Shown: positions 1 to 9,237 of the stretch, one piece after another | Numbering within the stretch: the first letter of the stretch is position 1 | Layout of the letters: the number at the start of each line of letters is the position of its first letter | Origin: Lentisphaerales bacterium | GTDB lineage: Bacteria; Verrucomicrobiota; Lentisphaeria; Lentisphaerales; Lentisphaeraceae | Length of the DNA: 64,000 bases | Reading direction: 5' to 3' | NCBI GenBank assembly: GCA_022446985.1 | Contig: JAKVBD010000005.1 | Span: 1 to 64,000 of the forward strand | Translations under genes and position numbers: made by a program | Notes under the pieces: model-generated | What the model was told of the DNA's origin: nothing | The model's input: only the letters and a program-made list of their open reading frames with translations | Databases searched by the model: none

Positions 1-408
1 TACACTAAAATCATGAAAGAGTGTGAATCTGAATACAAAGACATGTGGGGCCCTAAACCAATCTTTCTTGGCACAAAGTATGAAACAGAAACTCATCTCA
101 GCCGTCAGGAATGGCGCGACATGGTCGGCAAAGGCTGGTCTAGAAATGACACAAATGGCACTTGGTATATAGACGTTAAAAAAGCTGGTAAATACAAAAT
201 AGCCTTCAACCTTTTAGAACCTATTGGCAAACTTAAAGCAGTCTTAAAAGTTGATGATAAATCCACTGTCGAGCTTAGTTCAGCCCCGGCCAAGTGGTAT
301 GAGTTCCCCATTGTAGATCTTAAGGAAGGTCCAGTTCGAATTAAGGTTGACATAAACAATGGTTCAAAATTTGGTCCATGGCACGTAAAGATCTTGCCTG
401 CCAACTAA
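1..408 (+). CDS. C-terminal end of a probable secreted arylsulfatase (5' truncated)
   Basis: The frame is open from base 1, so this is the last ~135 codons of a longer protein cut by the window edge; the ATG at 13 is internal. The visible part reads as a C-terminal accessory domain: a tryptophan- and glycine-rich start, then a beta-rich stretch (GTWYIDVKKAGKYKIAF) and a closing strand before the stop. Planctomycete and Lentisphaera arylsulfatases often end with a similar domain of the form W..GFW.V.V...G.Y. after the alkaline-phosphatase-like fold. The sulfatase catalytic part (CxPSR, metal ligands) would lie upstream and is not seen. The assignment rests on this C-terminal resemblance and on the sulfatase and sialidase genes nearby, so it is moderate only. 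Confidence 0.5.
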   Translation, partial: YTKIMKECESEYKDMWGPKPIFLGTKYETETHLSRQEWRDMVGKGWSRNDTNGTWYIDVKKAGKYKIAFNLLEPIGKLKAVLKVDDKSTVELSSAPAKWYEFPIVDLKEGPVRIKVDINNGSKFGPWHVKILPAN

Positions 409-420
409 TTTCTAAAACTT

Positions 421-448
421 GAGCCCAGATATTTTATGGGCTCTTTTT
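421..448 (+). terminator. Rho-independent terminator after the sulfatase tail
   Basis: A 7-bp stem GAGCCCA/TGGGCTC with a 9-base loop is followed directly by a T-rich run. It lies 12 bases after the stop codon at 408. Confidence 0.85.
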
Positions 449-576
449 CTTGCCCAATAAATCACTTGTAATCATTCACATACAAAAAAATGTAGTAAAA
501 AATCAACATTTGCTGACATGATTTTTTATCTTGTTCGACATATGTATGATGTGTGATTTTTTTATTGGAGCAAGTG

Positions 577-2169
577 ATGAATTTTTCTCAATTAGATAGC
601 TATTTAAAATCCGAAGGCGGCCTATCCCGTCGTTTATTTCTCAGTTACTCGGCCGCTTTATCCTCTGTCCCTTTTCTTGGTGTCGGTTGCAGCAGCTTTA
701 AGTCCTATGAAAAATTTGATAAGAATCCATTTACACTTGGTGTCGCCTCAGGAGATCCCAATCATGAAGGCATGGTTCTTTGGAGCAAACTAGCCCCTCA
801 GCCTCTTCAATTAGACTCCGGCATGCCTCTGGAAGGGCAATCAAGAGTTAAGTGGGAAATCGCCACAGATGCCTCTTTTAAAAATATCTCTCAGTCCGGA
901 ACAACTGTTGCCAGTTCAGAACTTGGTTATTCTGTACATGTAGAAACTACTGGACTACAACCTGACTCCTGGTACTTCTACCGCTTCCACTGCGGTAATT
1001 ACACCAGTTCAGTAGGCCAAACCCGTACTATGCCTCTAGACTCAGCGAAGGTCCAAAAGCTCAAATTTGCAATGACTTCATGCCAAAGCTATGAACAAGG
1101 TTTATACACGGCTTATGAACAAATGGCAGCAGATAATGTAGATCTGGTTTTCCACCTTGGTGATTATATCTACGAATATGCAGGTAAAGATGGCCGAGTG
1201 AGAAAACACCTGGGCAAAGAAATTGAAACCTTAGCCGAATACCGTCGCCGCTATGCCCAGTACCGCTTAGACAAACACTTACAGATAATGCATGCCAAGT
1301 GTCCTTGGTTAGTGACCTGGGATGATCACGAGTTTGATAATAATTGGGCCGATGAAGTCTCTGAGAAAAAAGGCGTTAATAAAGCTTCATTCCTGAAAAG
1401 AAGAGCCGCTGCATTTCAAGCTTATTATGAGATGATGCCACTAAGAAAAACTTCCGTTCCAAATGGCATAGATATGACCCTTTACCGCCAATCAAGTTTT
1501 GGTCAACTGGCTAATTTCTATGTTTTAGATACGCGCCAATATAGAACTGACCAACCAAATGGCGATGGCAAAGATCCTCTAAATGCAGCCGCCAAAAATC
1601 CGGCAAATACCTTACTTGGTAAAGATCAAAAAGCCTGGATGTACTCTTCGCTCAATAAGTCGACTGCCACGTGGAATGTTCTCGCACAACAAGTGATGAT
1701 GGCCACAGTCAACACACAGCGCAAAAAGAATCAACCGGCTGTCTACTCAATGGACCAATGGCCAGGGTGCGTCTCTGAAAGAAACGAGGTTATGCGTTTC
1801 ATGTCAGAAAGAAAAATATCCAACCCGGTTGTTCTTACTGGAGATATTCACTCAAACTGGGCTAATGAACTCCGTGTAGACGATCTGAAGATGGAAAGTA
1901 AGCCGGTTGCTACAGAGTTCGTCACAACTTCTCTGAGTAGTGGTGGAAATAAAGGTCAGGGAACCACTTTTGAGAACATCTATAAATCGAATAATGCTTC
2001 TGTACAGTTCCACAATACAGAACGTGGTTACATACTTTGTGAAGTAACTCCAGATCAATGGCTCAGTCACTACAAGGTAATTGATGATGTCGAAAAAGCC
2101 GGTGGTAAAACTTCGATTAGAGCATCGTATGCAGTACAAGCCGGCAATGCCAAAATCTTAACAGCCTAA
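577..2169 (+). CDS. phoD: PhoD-family alkaline phosphatase/phosphodiesterase, Tat-exported
   Basis: A 530-aa secreted phosphatase that would release phosphate from phosphomonoesters or diesters outside the cytoplasm. The N-terminus carries a twin-arginine signal (SRRLFLSYSAAL followed by a hydrophobic stretch and VGC, a possible lipobox). Then comes a beta-sandwich PhoD N-terminal domain (VASGDPNHEGMVLWSKL) and the metallophosphoesterase domain. Metal-binding motifs are visible: FAMTSCQSYEQG, VFHLGDYIYEY, WDDHEFDNNW and LTGDIHSNW near the C-terminus. The ATG at 577 is chosen because a GGAG lies 6 bases upstream; GTG codons at 553 and 574 are in frame but worse placed. A calcineurin-like pseudogene follows, its frame overlapping this stop. 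Confidence 0.93.
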   Translation: MNFSQLDSYLKSEGGLSRRLFLSYSAALSSVPFLGVGCSSFKSYEKFDKNPFTLGVASGDPNHEGMVLWSKLAPQPLQLDSGMPLEGQSRVKWEIATDASFKNISQSGTTVASSELGYSVHVETTGLQPDSWYFYRFHCGNYTSSVGQTRTMPLDSAKVQKLKFAMTSCQSYEQGLYTAYEQMAADNVDLVFHLGDYIYEYAGKDGRVRKHLGKEIETLAEYRRRYAQYRLDKHLQIMHAKCPWLVTWDDHEFDNNWADEVSEKKGVNKASFLKRRAAAFQAYYEMMPLRKTSVPNGIDMTLYRQSSFGQLANFYVLDTRQYRTDQPNGDGKDPLNAAAKNPANTLLGKDQKAWMYSSLNKSTATWNVLAQQVMMATVNTQRKKNQPAVYSMDQWPGCVSERNEVMRFMSERKISNPVVLTGDIHSNWANELRVDDLKMESKPVATEFVTTSLSSGGNKGQGTTFENIYKSNNASVQFHNTERGYILCEVTPDQWLSHYKVIDDVEKAGGKTSIRASYAVQAGNAKILTA

Positions 2170-3034
2170 TAAAGCTCTTCATTATACTATTTGCTTTCCT
2201 TAGCAGTCTATCTGCTGCGGAAAGCTTTAAGGTAGCAGTACTGGCAGATTCTCAGTACTGCAATCAGCCGGATCGCGGCAAGAGAATGTATAAGACATCC
2301 GATGAAAGACTCAAAGAGTTTGTTAAAGAACGCAATAAACACAAACTAAAATTTGCGATTCAGCTTGGTGATCTCATCGACAAAGATTATGAAAGTTACG
2401 AGCCCATTCTCAAGATTTTAGAAGATCTCAAAACACCCCTGTATAACGTCTTGGGAAATCACGATTTTTCTGTTGCTCCTCATCCTAAAAGTGCTGTGCT
2501 TAAATTACTGAAAATGCCCAAAAAGTACTACAGTATTAAAGTCAATAATTACCGCTTTATTGCTTTAGATGACAATAACTTGAGTTTCCATGTCTATGAA
2601 AAAGACAGCCAAAAGTATTTGGAGGCTGAGAAATACTATAGACAAAATAAAGTTAAGTCTCCGAAATGGAATGGTGCTCTCAGCCAGACTCAAATGAACT
2701 GGTTAGGCTAAAAGCTCAACTTCAAAAGGCTGAGAAGCTACAAAGTAAAGTTATTCTCTTTTGCCATTTCCCCATATTTCCAAAGGATAATCATAACCTC
2801 TGGAACGATAAAGAATTGAAAACTCTTTTAGAAAAATACTTCTGCGTAAAAGCCTATATAAATGGCTATAATCACAAAGGAAACTACGCGGAGAAAGGTG
2901 GTATTCACTACATGACTAAGAAAGGTATGGTGGAAAATGTCGAGCCCACCTTCTCCATCATGGAATTCACTGAAGATGGTATAAATGTTAAAGGTTTTGG
3001 AACTGAAAAATCACGAGAAATAAGATTTCTATAA
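2169..3034 (+). pseudogene. Calcineurin-like phosphoesterase (ADPRM-like), frameshifted
   Basis: Two frames together give one secreted ~285-aa metallophosphoesterase resembling Mn-dependent ADP-ribose/CDP-alcohol diphosphatases. The first frame has a signal-like hydrophobic start, then VAVLADSQYC, QLGDLIDKDY and LGNHDFS. It ends at TAA 2709-2711 right after MNWLG. The second frame resumes at the matching point with KAQLQKAEKLQSK, VILFCHFPIFP and NGYNHKGNY. Two further signs of decay are visible. The usual GHxH metal motif reads GYNH, losing a histidine. No ATG, GTG or TTG precedes the signal peptide in frame; the only plausible start is ATA at 2169, overlapping the phoD stop. A sequencing error could explain the frameshift but not all three lesions. 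Either a pseudogene or a damaged gene coupled to phoD. Confidence 0.75.
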
Positions 3035-3109
3035 GGCTGTTTGTATCTTTAGAGGTCTGGCGATATTATTGAATCAAATTTTATCCAACTTCAATTAATC
3101 TTATTTCTT

Positions 3110-3994
3110 GTGAATCCAACTTTTATACTTCTCTTTGGAGCGATGGCTTGCTCCACGGCTGTGATCATGATCAAAGACAGCAGCCTGGACCCGAATTTAT
3201 TAGCGGGCTATCGCTTAATTCTTGGCGGATTACTTCTTTTACCTCTATACCTGCGCGACCTTAAAAAGGAGCAAAAGCAGGTCAAAGATACACTTTATGC
3301 CTGTTGGCCAGGAGTCATTCTCTGCGCTCATTTTATATCGTGGGTCATAGGTTGCCGTGCCACTTATGCGGCCAATGCAACCTTGATTGTTAATATGGTG
3401 CCAGCGGCTATGCCTTTCGTCCTTTTTTTCCTCGTTCGTGAAGTCATTACTAAAAGAGAATTAGTCGGAACCGCCTTCTCAATTTGCGGTGTAGTTCTGT
3501 TGATGGTTAGCGATTTTAATTTGAGTGAAGAGCATTTTAGAGGCGATGTCATTTGCTTTTTTTCAATGCTCCTTTTTGCTTTGTATTTAGCCCTAAGTCG
3601 CAAATATCGAGGTCGCGGTAGTATTTGGCTCTATTCTGTTCCTCTCTATATAAGCGCTGGATTGTGCTGTTTTGTCGTCGCCGCTCTCCAGGGAATTATG
3701 CCTTGGCATGGTCTAAATAGCGTTGAACTAACTCATGCTTTGCTCTTGGCTGTTATCCCAACCATAATCGGCCATACAGCTTTAAATTACAGCATGAAAG
3801 TCCTCAGAGGTCAGGTCGTCGGAGTCTTGAATCTTACACAGTTTGTTTGGGCATCACTTTTTGGCTATATATTCTTTGCCGAAATTCCGGGTATGGCCTT
3901 TTACCCAGCAGTTTTATTACTTGCCATTGGCATATGCATCATCGTAACTAAAGCAGAAGCTGTCAGTGAACAAGTTTCCAAAGAAAAAGCTTAG
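3110..3994 (+). CDS. DMT-superfamily EamA-type permease
   Basis: A 294-aa integral membrane protein of the drug/metabolite transporter type. About ten hydrophobic segments fall into two EamA halves. The first half starts FILLFGAMACSTAVIMIK and continues through RLILGGLLLLPLYL. The second covers GDVICFFSMLLFALYLALSRKYRG, then IPTIIGHTALNYSMK and a C-terminal YPAVLLLAIGICIIV. Basic loops between segments fit the family. Substrate cannot be told from sequence; relatives export amino acids, nucleosides or other metabolites. The start is GTG at 3110; no strong ribosome binding site is seen and the frame is open for some codons upstream. It appears to be a single-gene unit downstream of the broken phosphoesterase. 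Confidence 0.88.
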   Translation: MNPTFILLFGAMACSTAVIMIKDSSLDPNLLAGYRLILGGLLLLPLYLRDLKKEQKQVKDTLYACWPGVILCAHFISWVIGCRATYAANATLIVNMVPAAMPFVLFFLVREVITKRELVGTAFSICGVVLLMVSDFNLSEEHFRGDVICFFSMLLFALYLALSRKYRGRGSIWLYSVPLYISAGLCCFVVAALQGIMPWHGLNSVELTHALLLAVIPTIIGHTALNYSMKVLRGQVVGVLNLTQFVWASLFGYIFFAEIPGMAFYPAVLLLAIGICIIVTKAEAVSEQVSKEKA

Positions 3995-4080
3995 GTGGCC
4001 TTACACTTTGTCTGTCATCCAGTAATAGTCGTTTGTTGATTTCCGAGCTAAAGTAAGCTCAGAATGAATTTAAGGGCACT

Positions 4081-4686
4081 GTGAACTTACTGAAGAAATT
4101 AAAAGATTGGACTAAAAACGACGCTTGGGAAGAACTCGCCATAGATATTGGTGGAAAGCACATCCAGAGTGCTTGGGGGACTCCTGATGCTTTACTACTT
4201 GATTATAAAAATTGGCGACTGAAGATCACAAATCATGCTGTTGGACACAAGCCAGCATCTATCATGATCAGAGTTCCTTTTAAAACTGAAAGCTCCTTTA
4301 ATTTTAATATTTACCGCGAAGGGCTTATCGCTATGATCGGTAAAACTTTTGGGATGCAGGACATTGTCATTGGCGACCATGAATTTGACCGGCAATTTAT
4401 CATCAAAAGCAATAAAGAATCTCAAATCAAAAAATTTCTTGATTCAGAAGAACTCAAGAGAAAAATTGAAGATCTCGATGATTGCAATATTCTCATCGCT
4501 AAAGAGTCATATTCAATAGATAATTACACTCCCAAAGGAGTTAAACATTTAGTCTTTAGGTCAGAATTTGGTTTTTCCGGACTTCATCAGATCAAACCTC
4601 TTACCGAAATATTTAAATTAATTCTGGATCGATTAGTAGAATTAAACATCGCCAGTGATGAAAAAGTGGATTTTGAATATTCGTAA
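4081..4686 (+). CDS. Conserved hypothetical protein, paralog of the gene at 9238
   Basis: A 201-aa soluble protein with no signal peptide or membrane segment and no function I recognise. It aligns over its length with the 207-aa product at 9238-9861. Shared features are an N-terminal amphipathic start, DIGG, an RVPF strand followed by NFNIYREGL (FYFEIYPEGI in the paralog), the block FGMQDIVIGDHEFDRQFIIK, and a C-terminal helix ILDRLVEL. The conserved block (GMQDxxIGDxxFDxxFIIK) looks like the core of a bacterial DUF of unknown role. GTG at 4081 follows AAGGG at suitable distance. The two copies sit 4.5 kb apart in unrelated contexts, suggesting an old duplication. Confidence 0.75.
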   Translation: MNLLKKLKDWTKNDAWEELAIDIGGKHIQSAWGTPDALLLDYKNWRLKITNHAVGHKPASIMIRVPFKTESSFNFNIYREGLIAMIGKTFGMQDIVIGDHEFDRQFIIKSNKESQIKKFLDSEELKRKIEDLDDCNILIAKESYSIDNYTPKGVKHLVFRSEFGFSGLHQIKPLTEIFKLILDRLVELNIASDEKVDFEYS

Positions 4687-4844
4687 AAATGAACTTAGAG
4701 CAAAGTCTAATAGAAGGTTTTGCCTTCTGATACAGTAGCTCAACTTAAGTATTTCTAAGAACTTTTTATTTTCCAGTCACTCTTAAAGCTCTTCGGCGTT
4801 TGTTAGTATCAATGTTAGATTTTGATGCAACCCTGGAGAGTTTT

Positions 4845-5777
4845 ATGTCGACTGATCGCCGCAACTTTTTATTTGGTATGGGAGCCCTGAGTGCAGGTAC
4901 ACTTGCAGCCAACGACTCGCAACCTTCATCTAAGAGTGAAGTTCCACAGCCTAAAAGAATCAGCAATATTCTTTTTTCATGTAAGTATGGCATGACTAAA
5001 GGCAAAACTATTGAAGAGCGTTTTGAGTCTGTTAAACAAGCTGGCTACGACGGCATAGACTTTGATCATGCGGGTAAATACTCTGCCGAAGAAGTCCGCA
5101 AAGCTGCCTACAATACCGGTCTTTTTGTTCACAATGCCATTAATCATACTCACTGGGGCAAGAGATTTACTTCTTCGAAAATGGAAGACATAGCAACTGC
5201 CAAGAAAAACCTCGAGCACTGTATTCGCGTTTCGCACGCTGCTGGTGGCAGTGGAGTTCTTCTAGTTATTGGCCGTGAAAATGATGGCGATGCCAAAGAG
5301 ATAGCTTCAAGAGCTCGCCAGCACATCAGTGAACTTCTGCCTCTTGCCGGTGCTCTTGGTCAAAGCATTCTTTTTGAAAATGTCTGGAACGGTATGTTCT
5401 ACAAGCATGGCGGTTCTCCTGATCAGGGTTGCCAGGAACTTGTAGAATTTATTGACTCTTTTAATTCTCCATGGATTGGTAGTTACTTCGATGTCGGAAA
5501 TCACCACCGCTATGGTAACATGGCAGAGTGGATTAGAACTCTTGGTTCGCGCATCGTAAAACTCGATCTTAAAGGATTCCATAAAGGCAGAGCTTTAGAA
5601 ACAAAAAAGGACCGTCAGTTTTGCGATATCACTGAAGGTGATATTGACTGGGCAGATGTACGCAAAGCCTTAGCCGAGATAAATTTTAATGGCTGGACCA
5701 CTGCCGAAGTCGGTGGCGGCGATACCAAGCGATTAAAGAAAGTTCTCGATGATATGAAGAGAGCATTAATCGGATAA
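4845..5777 (+). CDS. Tat-exported sugar phosphate isomerase/epimerase-like TIM-barrel protein
   Basis: A 310-aa xylose-isomerase-like (AP_endonuc_2 type) TIM barrel. The N-terminus is a twin-arginine signal (STDRRNFLFGMGALSAGTLA), so it is probably exported, as is common for this family in Planctomycetes and Lentisphaerae. Barrel signatures include GYDGIDFDHAG, HNAINHTHWGK, ILFENVWNGMF, IGSYFDVGNHHRYG, KLDLKGF and a C-terminal GWTTAEVGGG. The glutamate, aspartate and histidine residues on these strands are where the family binds its divalent metal. The ATG at 4845 is chosen over the frame-open ATG at 4812 because GGAG lies 6 bases before it and the Tat motif follows directly. The substrate is unknown, probably a sugar or hydroxy-acid. 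A strong terminator follows. Confidence 0.88.
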   Translation: MSTDRRNFLFGMGALSAGTLAANDSQPSSKSEVPQPKRISNILFSCKYGMTKGKTIEERFESVKQAGYDGIDFDHAGKYSAEEVRKAAYNTGLFVHNAINHTHWGKRFTSSKMEDIATAKKNLEHCIRVSHAAGGSGVLLVIGRENDGDAKEIASRARQHISELLPLAGALGQSILFENVWNGMFYKHGGSPDQGCQELVEFIDSFNSPWIGSYFDVGNHHRYGNMAEWIRTLGSRIVKLDLKGFHKGRALETKKDRQFCDITEGDIDWADVRKALAEINFNGWTTAEVGGGDTKRLKKVLDDMKRALIG

Positions 5778-5802
5778 ATTTCCCTGTAGCGTTGTGTTGT
5801 TG

Positions 5803-5829
5803 GGCCCGGATTCTGTCCGGGCTTTTTTG
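5803..5829 (+). terminator. Rho-independent terminator
   Basis: GCCCGGA, a 4-base TTCT-G loop region and TCCGGGC are followed by a run of T. It ends the transcript of the isomerase-like gene, 26 bases after its stop. Confidence 0.9.
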
Positions 5830-5894
5830 TGTTTAGGAGAGAAATTCATTTTTCTCAGGATTATTCATGGAATAATGTTTGTGTGAGAGTCAGT

Positions 5895-7409
5895 ATGAAA
5901 ATAGCGTTCTTTATCCTTTTATTTCTTCTTAGTAATTCATATGGAGAATTACTACAGAGCCCTTTGAAAGTCCCGATTATTATTAATAAAAAAGCAACAC
6001 CGGTTTTGCACTTAAGCAATGTCGGGAAAACTGTTCTGCTCGATCTAAAGGGCTCCGATAATATTTCGAATATCTTAAAAATTCAGATAGTTGAAGGCCA
6101 TAAAAACTCTTTTAAAAAAGACTATGAAATTCTTTCAGAGGCAGAGGTCATTTCAGAGCAGGTGGTCTTGAAATTGCCTAAAAATCTCACGAAAGCAACC
6201 GTTTTGCTTCAGGTTAAGAAAACCGTAGATTTACTGGAGAAATTAAGCATAAAAGTAGCCGGAACAGAAACTGGTTACAAACACCGGTTTGGTATTTCAC
6301 TGGTAGACGAACAAAAAGTTAAAGGGGCCAGAATACCGGGAATTGTGACCACTCCTAAAGGAACACTACTTGCGGTTTACGATGCACGTTATGACAATGC
6401 CCGCGACCTTCAAGGGCATATGGATATAGGCTTGGTACGCAGTACAGATGGTGGCCAAACATGGTCACCGATGCAGAAAATTATAGATATGAAAACCTGG
6501 GGCGGATTACCAGAAAAATATAATGGTGTTTCCGATGCCTGTATTTTAGTAGACAAGCTGACCGGTAAAGTGTTTGTCGCTGGGCTCTGGATGCATGGCG
6601 TTAAAGATAAAAACGGTAAATGGATCGGTGCCAAAGGCTGGAACCATCAATGGCGCAAGGGGGGCTCCATGCCCGGTTTGACACCGAAAGAAACCTCGCA
6701 GTTTATGATGGTCGAAAGCTCTGATGATGGCCAAAGCTGGACTGAACCGCTTAACTTAACTAAGGCCTTAAAAAAACCTGAGTGGATGTTATTTGCCCCT
6801 GCTCCCGGACGCGGCATTACTATGAAAAACGGAACTCTTGTCATTCCGACTCAAGGACGTTTAGCAAATGGTATGCCCTTTAGTAACTTTATATATTCAC
6901 TGGACCGCGGAAAAACCTGGCAGGTTTCAGAGCCGGCACATACCAATACGACAGAATGTCAGATTGTTGAATTAAAAAATGGTTATCTTATGCTCAATAT
7001 GAGAGATAATCGCAATGCCGCAGCTAAAAACATTGCTGAAGCAGGTCGTTCTGTTTATGTTACAAAAGACATGGGCCAAAGCTGGGTAATGCATCCAACT
7101 TCCCGCAATGCACTGCCTGAACCTGTATGCTGTGCCGGATTATGGGCACACGGCAAGGATAATCTTCTAGTTTTTTCAAACCCGCCCAATTTGCGGACTG
7201 CTGGCGGTCGCACCAAAATGACTCTTAAATTCAGTCAGGATGACGGCTTTACTTGGCCGCAAAGGCACTTTTTGATGCTGGATGAAAAACACAGTGCTTA
7301 CTCATGCCTGACTTCAGTAGATGAAAATACTATCGGTATACTTTATGAAGGAAGTCAGGCTAAAATGACTTTTATGAAGATCGATTTAAAAGACGCCAAT
7401 CTGGACTGA
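5895..7409 (+). CDS. Secreted exo-alpha-sialidase (BNR/Asp-box)
   Basis: A 504-aa secreted glycoside hydrolase predicted to release terminal sialic acids. The signal peptide is MKIAFFILLFLLSNSYGE. An N-terminal beta domain (VPIIINKKATPVLHLSNVG) resembles the BNR-associated N-terminal region. The six-bladed sialidase propeller begins with the RIP motif (GARIPGIVTTPKG). Five Asp boxes follow: RSTDGGQTW, ESSDDGQSW, SLDRGKTW, TKDMGQSW and SQDDGFTW. Near the end EGS and YE-type residues match the expected catalytic tyrosine/glutamate zone. The ATG at 5895 gives a clean signal peptide; the frame extends to GTG 5829 but that overlaps the upstream terminator. With the sulfatases nearby it suggests use of sulfated, sialylated glycans. 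Confidence 0.9.
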   Translation: MKIAFFILLFLLSNSYGELLQSPLKVPIIINKKATPVLHLSNVGKTVLLDLKGSDNISNILKIQIVEGHKNSFKKDYEILSEAEVISEQVVLKLPKNLTKATVLLQVKKTVDLLEKLSIKVAGTETGYKHRFGISLVDEQKVKGARIPGIVTTPKGTLLAVYDARYDNARDLQGHMDIGLVRSTDGGQTWSPMQKIIDMKTWGGLPEKYNGVSDACILVDKLTGKVFVAGLWMHGVKDKNGKWIGAKGWNHQWRKGGSMPGLTPKETSQFMMVESSDDGQSWTEPLNLTKALKKPEWMLFAPAPGRGITMKNGTLVIPTQGRLANGMPFSNFIYSLDRGKTWQVSEPAHTNTTECQIVELKNGYLMLNMRDNRNAAAKNIAEAGRSVYVTKDMGQSWVMHPTSRNALPEPVCCAGLWAHGKDNLLVFSNPPNLRTAGGRTKMTLKFSQDDGFTWPQRHFLMLDEKHSAYSCLTSVDENTIGILYEGSQAKMTFMKIDLKDANLD

Positions 7410-7550
7410 TTTTTCAGCCGTTAAAAAATAAATACTTTCCTTCCAAAAAATTTACTTCGCGAACTCAGAACTCTTACCTCAAGCTTAAGAAATGGAACAG
7501 AATTCAGGGATTATGTAGTAAGGGCATAATGTTAAATTTGAAGGTGAAAT

Positions 7551-8253
7551 ATGCGTTCATACGCTGCTCTGACATTTCTGTTTTTCTGCGTCTCAATCTT
7601 CTTTGCTGGCGCCAAAGGAAAAAACAGCTCTAAAGAAGAAATTCGCCATGGATTCTGTTACAGTCACCGGACCTGTAACTAAGCTTAAAAGTCATCTTAC
7701 TGGACTGTTTCGCATAGGCGAAAATACAGTTGCCCGAGGATCTGAAAACACTTAAAAAAGCATATAGGTAAAGATGTCAGTGCCGAATGTGTTGTTAAAA
7801 AAGACCGTATCATCCGCATAAAATCTTTCACTGTACTCGGCGATACTGCAGACCCAGTCGAAACAGGTCAAATATCCTTTAGACAACTGTCACGCTTATA
7901 TATAGTGATCCTGATAAAACTATCAAAAAATTTAGAAACGTAGACATGGAAGTCTCTAGCAGCGCAACGAGTATTAAAATTATTCTGCTGAAGAGTACCA
8001 GATTAACCTCAATAAATCGCGCAGTAAGGTCATTATTCCCAAAACCGATTTAACGATTGATTTAAAGAAAAAGCTCTTTGATCTAATGAAGAAAAAGTCT
8101 GATAAAGTTAATATTGCTTTCTATGGCAAATGGGCCAGTACTGAAGTTGACTCATTTGATTTTAAATATCTAAGCTCAGTCGCAGAGAAAGCGGCAAAAC
8201 GCTCTGAAAAGAAAGTCAAAAATAAAAAAATTATTCAGTTTTCAGTGAACTGA
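7551..8253 (+). pseudogene. Decayed secreted protein gene with several frameshifts
   Basis: AAGGTG precedes an ATG at 7551 that opens a signal peptide (RSYAALTFLFFCVSIFFAGA). The frame then breaks after about 30 codons. The next frame reads FAMDSVTVTGPVTKLKSHL and continues to about 7750. A third gives KDVSAECVVKKDRIIRIKSF. The last gives DLKKKLFDLMKKKSDKVNI and AFYGKWASTEVDSFDF, ending with a lysine-rich tail at TGA 8251-8253. All pieces have similar composition and together give a secreted protein of about 230 residues. At least three indels separate them, so this is decay and not one sequencing slip. The family is not recognised. Confidence 0.6.
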
Positions 8254-8299
8254 CTACTCCAAGTACTGACTACAGACCACTCTAAGTACTGATTACCAA

Positions 8300-8932
8300 T
8301 CACTGCTCAACATCCCAAAAAGTATCTTCTCTGTCTGTCTTTGAGAGTAAAAAAGATGCAGTTTTTGCAGTTGCATGGCCATCCAGGAAAGTCACGTTTG
8401 CCTTCAATTGGTGTCTCGCATTATTTCCACCATTTGGTTCATCGATAACTTTGGCGTTGGTCATAGCAGCAGGTCTCACGCTAAAATATAATCTAAGAGT
8501 ATCAATCAACATACAAGTCTCGCTGGGGCTGGCTTTCAGAAGAGGGCGCACTCTGATATTGATAAGCTCCTGTTTTTTACCCGTGATGTAAATGTTCATG
8601 CCAATGTTAGTATCGTCGGCTTTTATTTGATCATAGCCACTTGGGCAATTGAAAGTCGGAGAAGGTTGATTGCCCAATTTACGTTCTATATAAGTTCCGA
8701 GCAGCTTTGATGTCCATCTACTGTCGTCCTCCCTCTCATCACTTGGACCATAGCCATTATGTTCCACGATATAGCTGGTGGAAGCCAGAAATATTTGTTT
8801 CGAATTACTCAGACAAACTGATTGTTTAACTTTGGCTCTTGCTTCTGATAGATAAGGGAGTAATATGCTTGTCAAAACTCCTATGATCGCGACAATCATT
8901 AACAATTCAATGATCGTAAACTTTTTAGACAT
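8300..8932 (-). CDS. Prepilin-like protein with N-terminal methylation/cleavage motif
   Basis: A 210-aa protein of the large pseudopilin-like group found in Lentisphaerae and Planctomycetes. It starts SKKFTIIELLMIVAIIGVL, the type IV prepilin N-terminus with conserved Glu at +5 of the mature end and a single hydrophobic helix. The helix runs into LLPYLSEARAKVKQSVCLSN, then a cysteine-containing globular part and a C-terminal FLDGHATA segment typical of these proteins (DGHA near the end). The residue before the cleavage phenylalanine is lysine where classical prepilins have glycine. The ATG at 8932 is preferred over GTG 8941. It probably sits on the inner membrane or in a type II secretion-like pseudopilus; its role is unknown. 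Confidence 0.85.
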   Translation of the reverse strand: MSKKFTIIELLMIVAIIGVLTSILLPYLSEARAKVKQSVCLSNSKQIFLASTSYIVEHNGYGPSDEREDDSRWTSKLLGTYIERKLGNQPSPTFNCPSGYDQIKADDTNIGMNIYITGKKQELINIRVRPLLKASPSETCMLIDTLRLYFSVRPAAMTNAKVIDEPNGGNNARHQLKANVTFLDGHATAKTASFLLSKTDREDTFWDVEQ

Positions 8933-8985
8933 AATACACACTCAAAATCTAATTCACACTCATTATATATTACTACTCACTTAAA

Positions 8986-9049
8986 TAAAAATTACAGTAC
9001 TTTGAATATTTTATTCATAAAAATTACAGTGCTTTGAATGTTTTATTTA
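8986..9049. repeat. Tandem duplication, 2 x 32 bp
   Basis: Two adjacent 32-bp units (8986-9017 and 9018-9049) share TAAAAATTACAGT.CTTTGAAT and differ at only a few positions. They lie in the AT-rich upstream region of the prepilin-like gene, between divergent genes. The rest of 8942-9237 holds no gene. A segment near 9150-9175 matches, in reverse, the AACCGGCAAGGGT block at 13126. Confidence 0.8.
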
Positions 9050-9237
9050 TAAAATTTAACACTCCTTATAAAGCATTACATTTTTACTTCCTCGAAATAA
9101 TTGTCATTTAAAACAATCCATGCGAAAGTAACTAAGCTGTAAGTGAAAGTGAGCACCATACCCTTGCCGGTTATTGAACTCCGAGCACTGATATACTTGC
9201 AAATCGTTAAATAAGTTCAAAAAAGAAGGGAGAAAAT

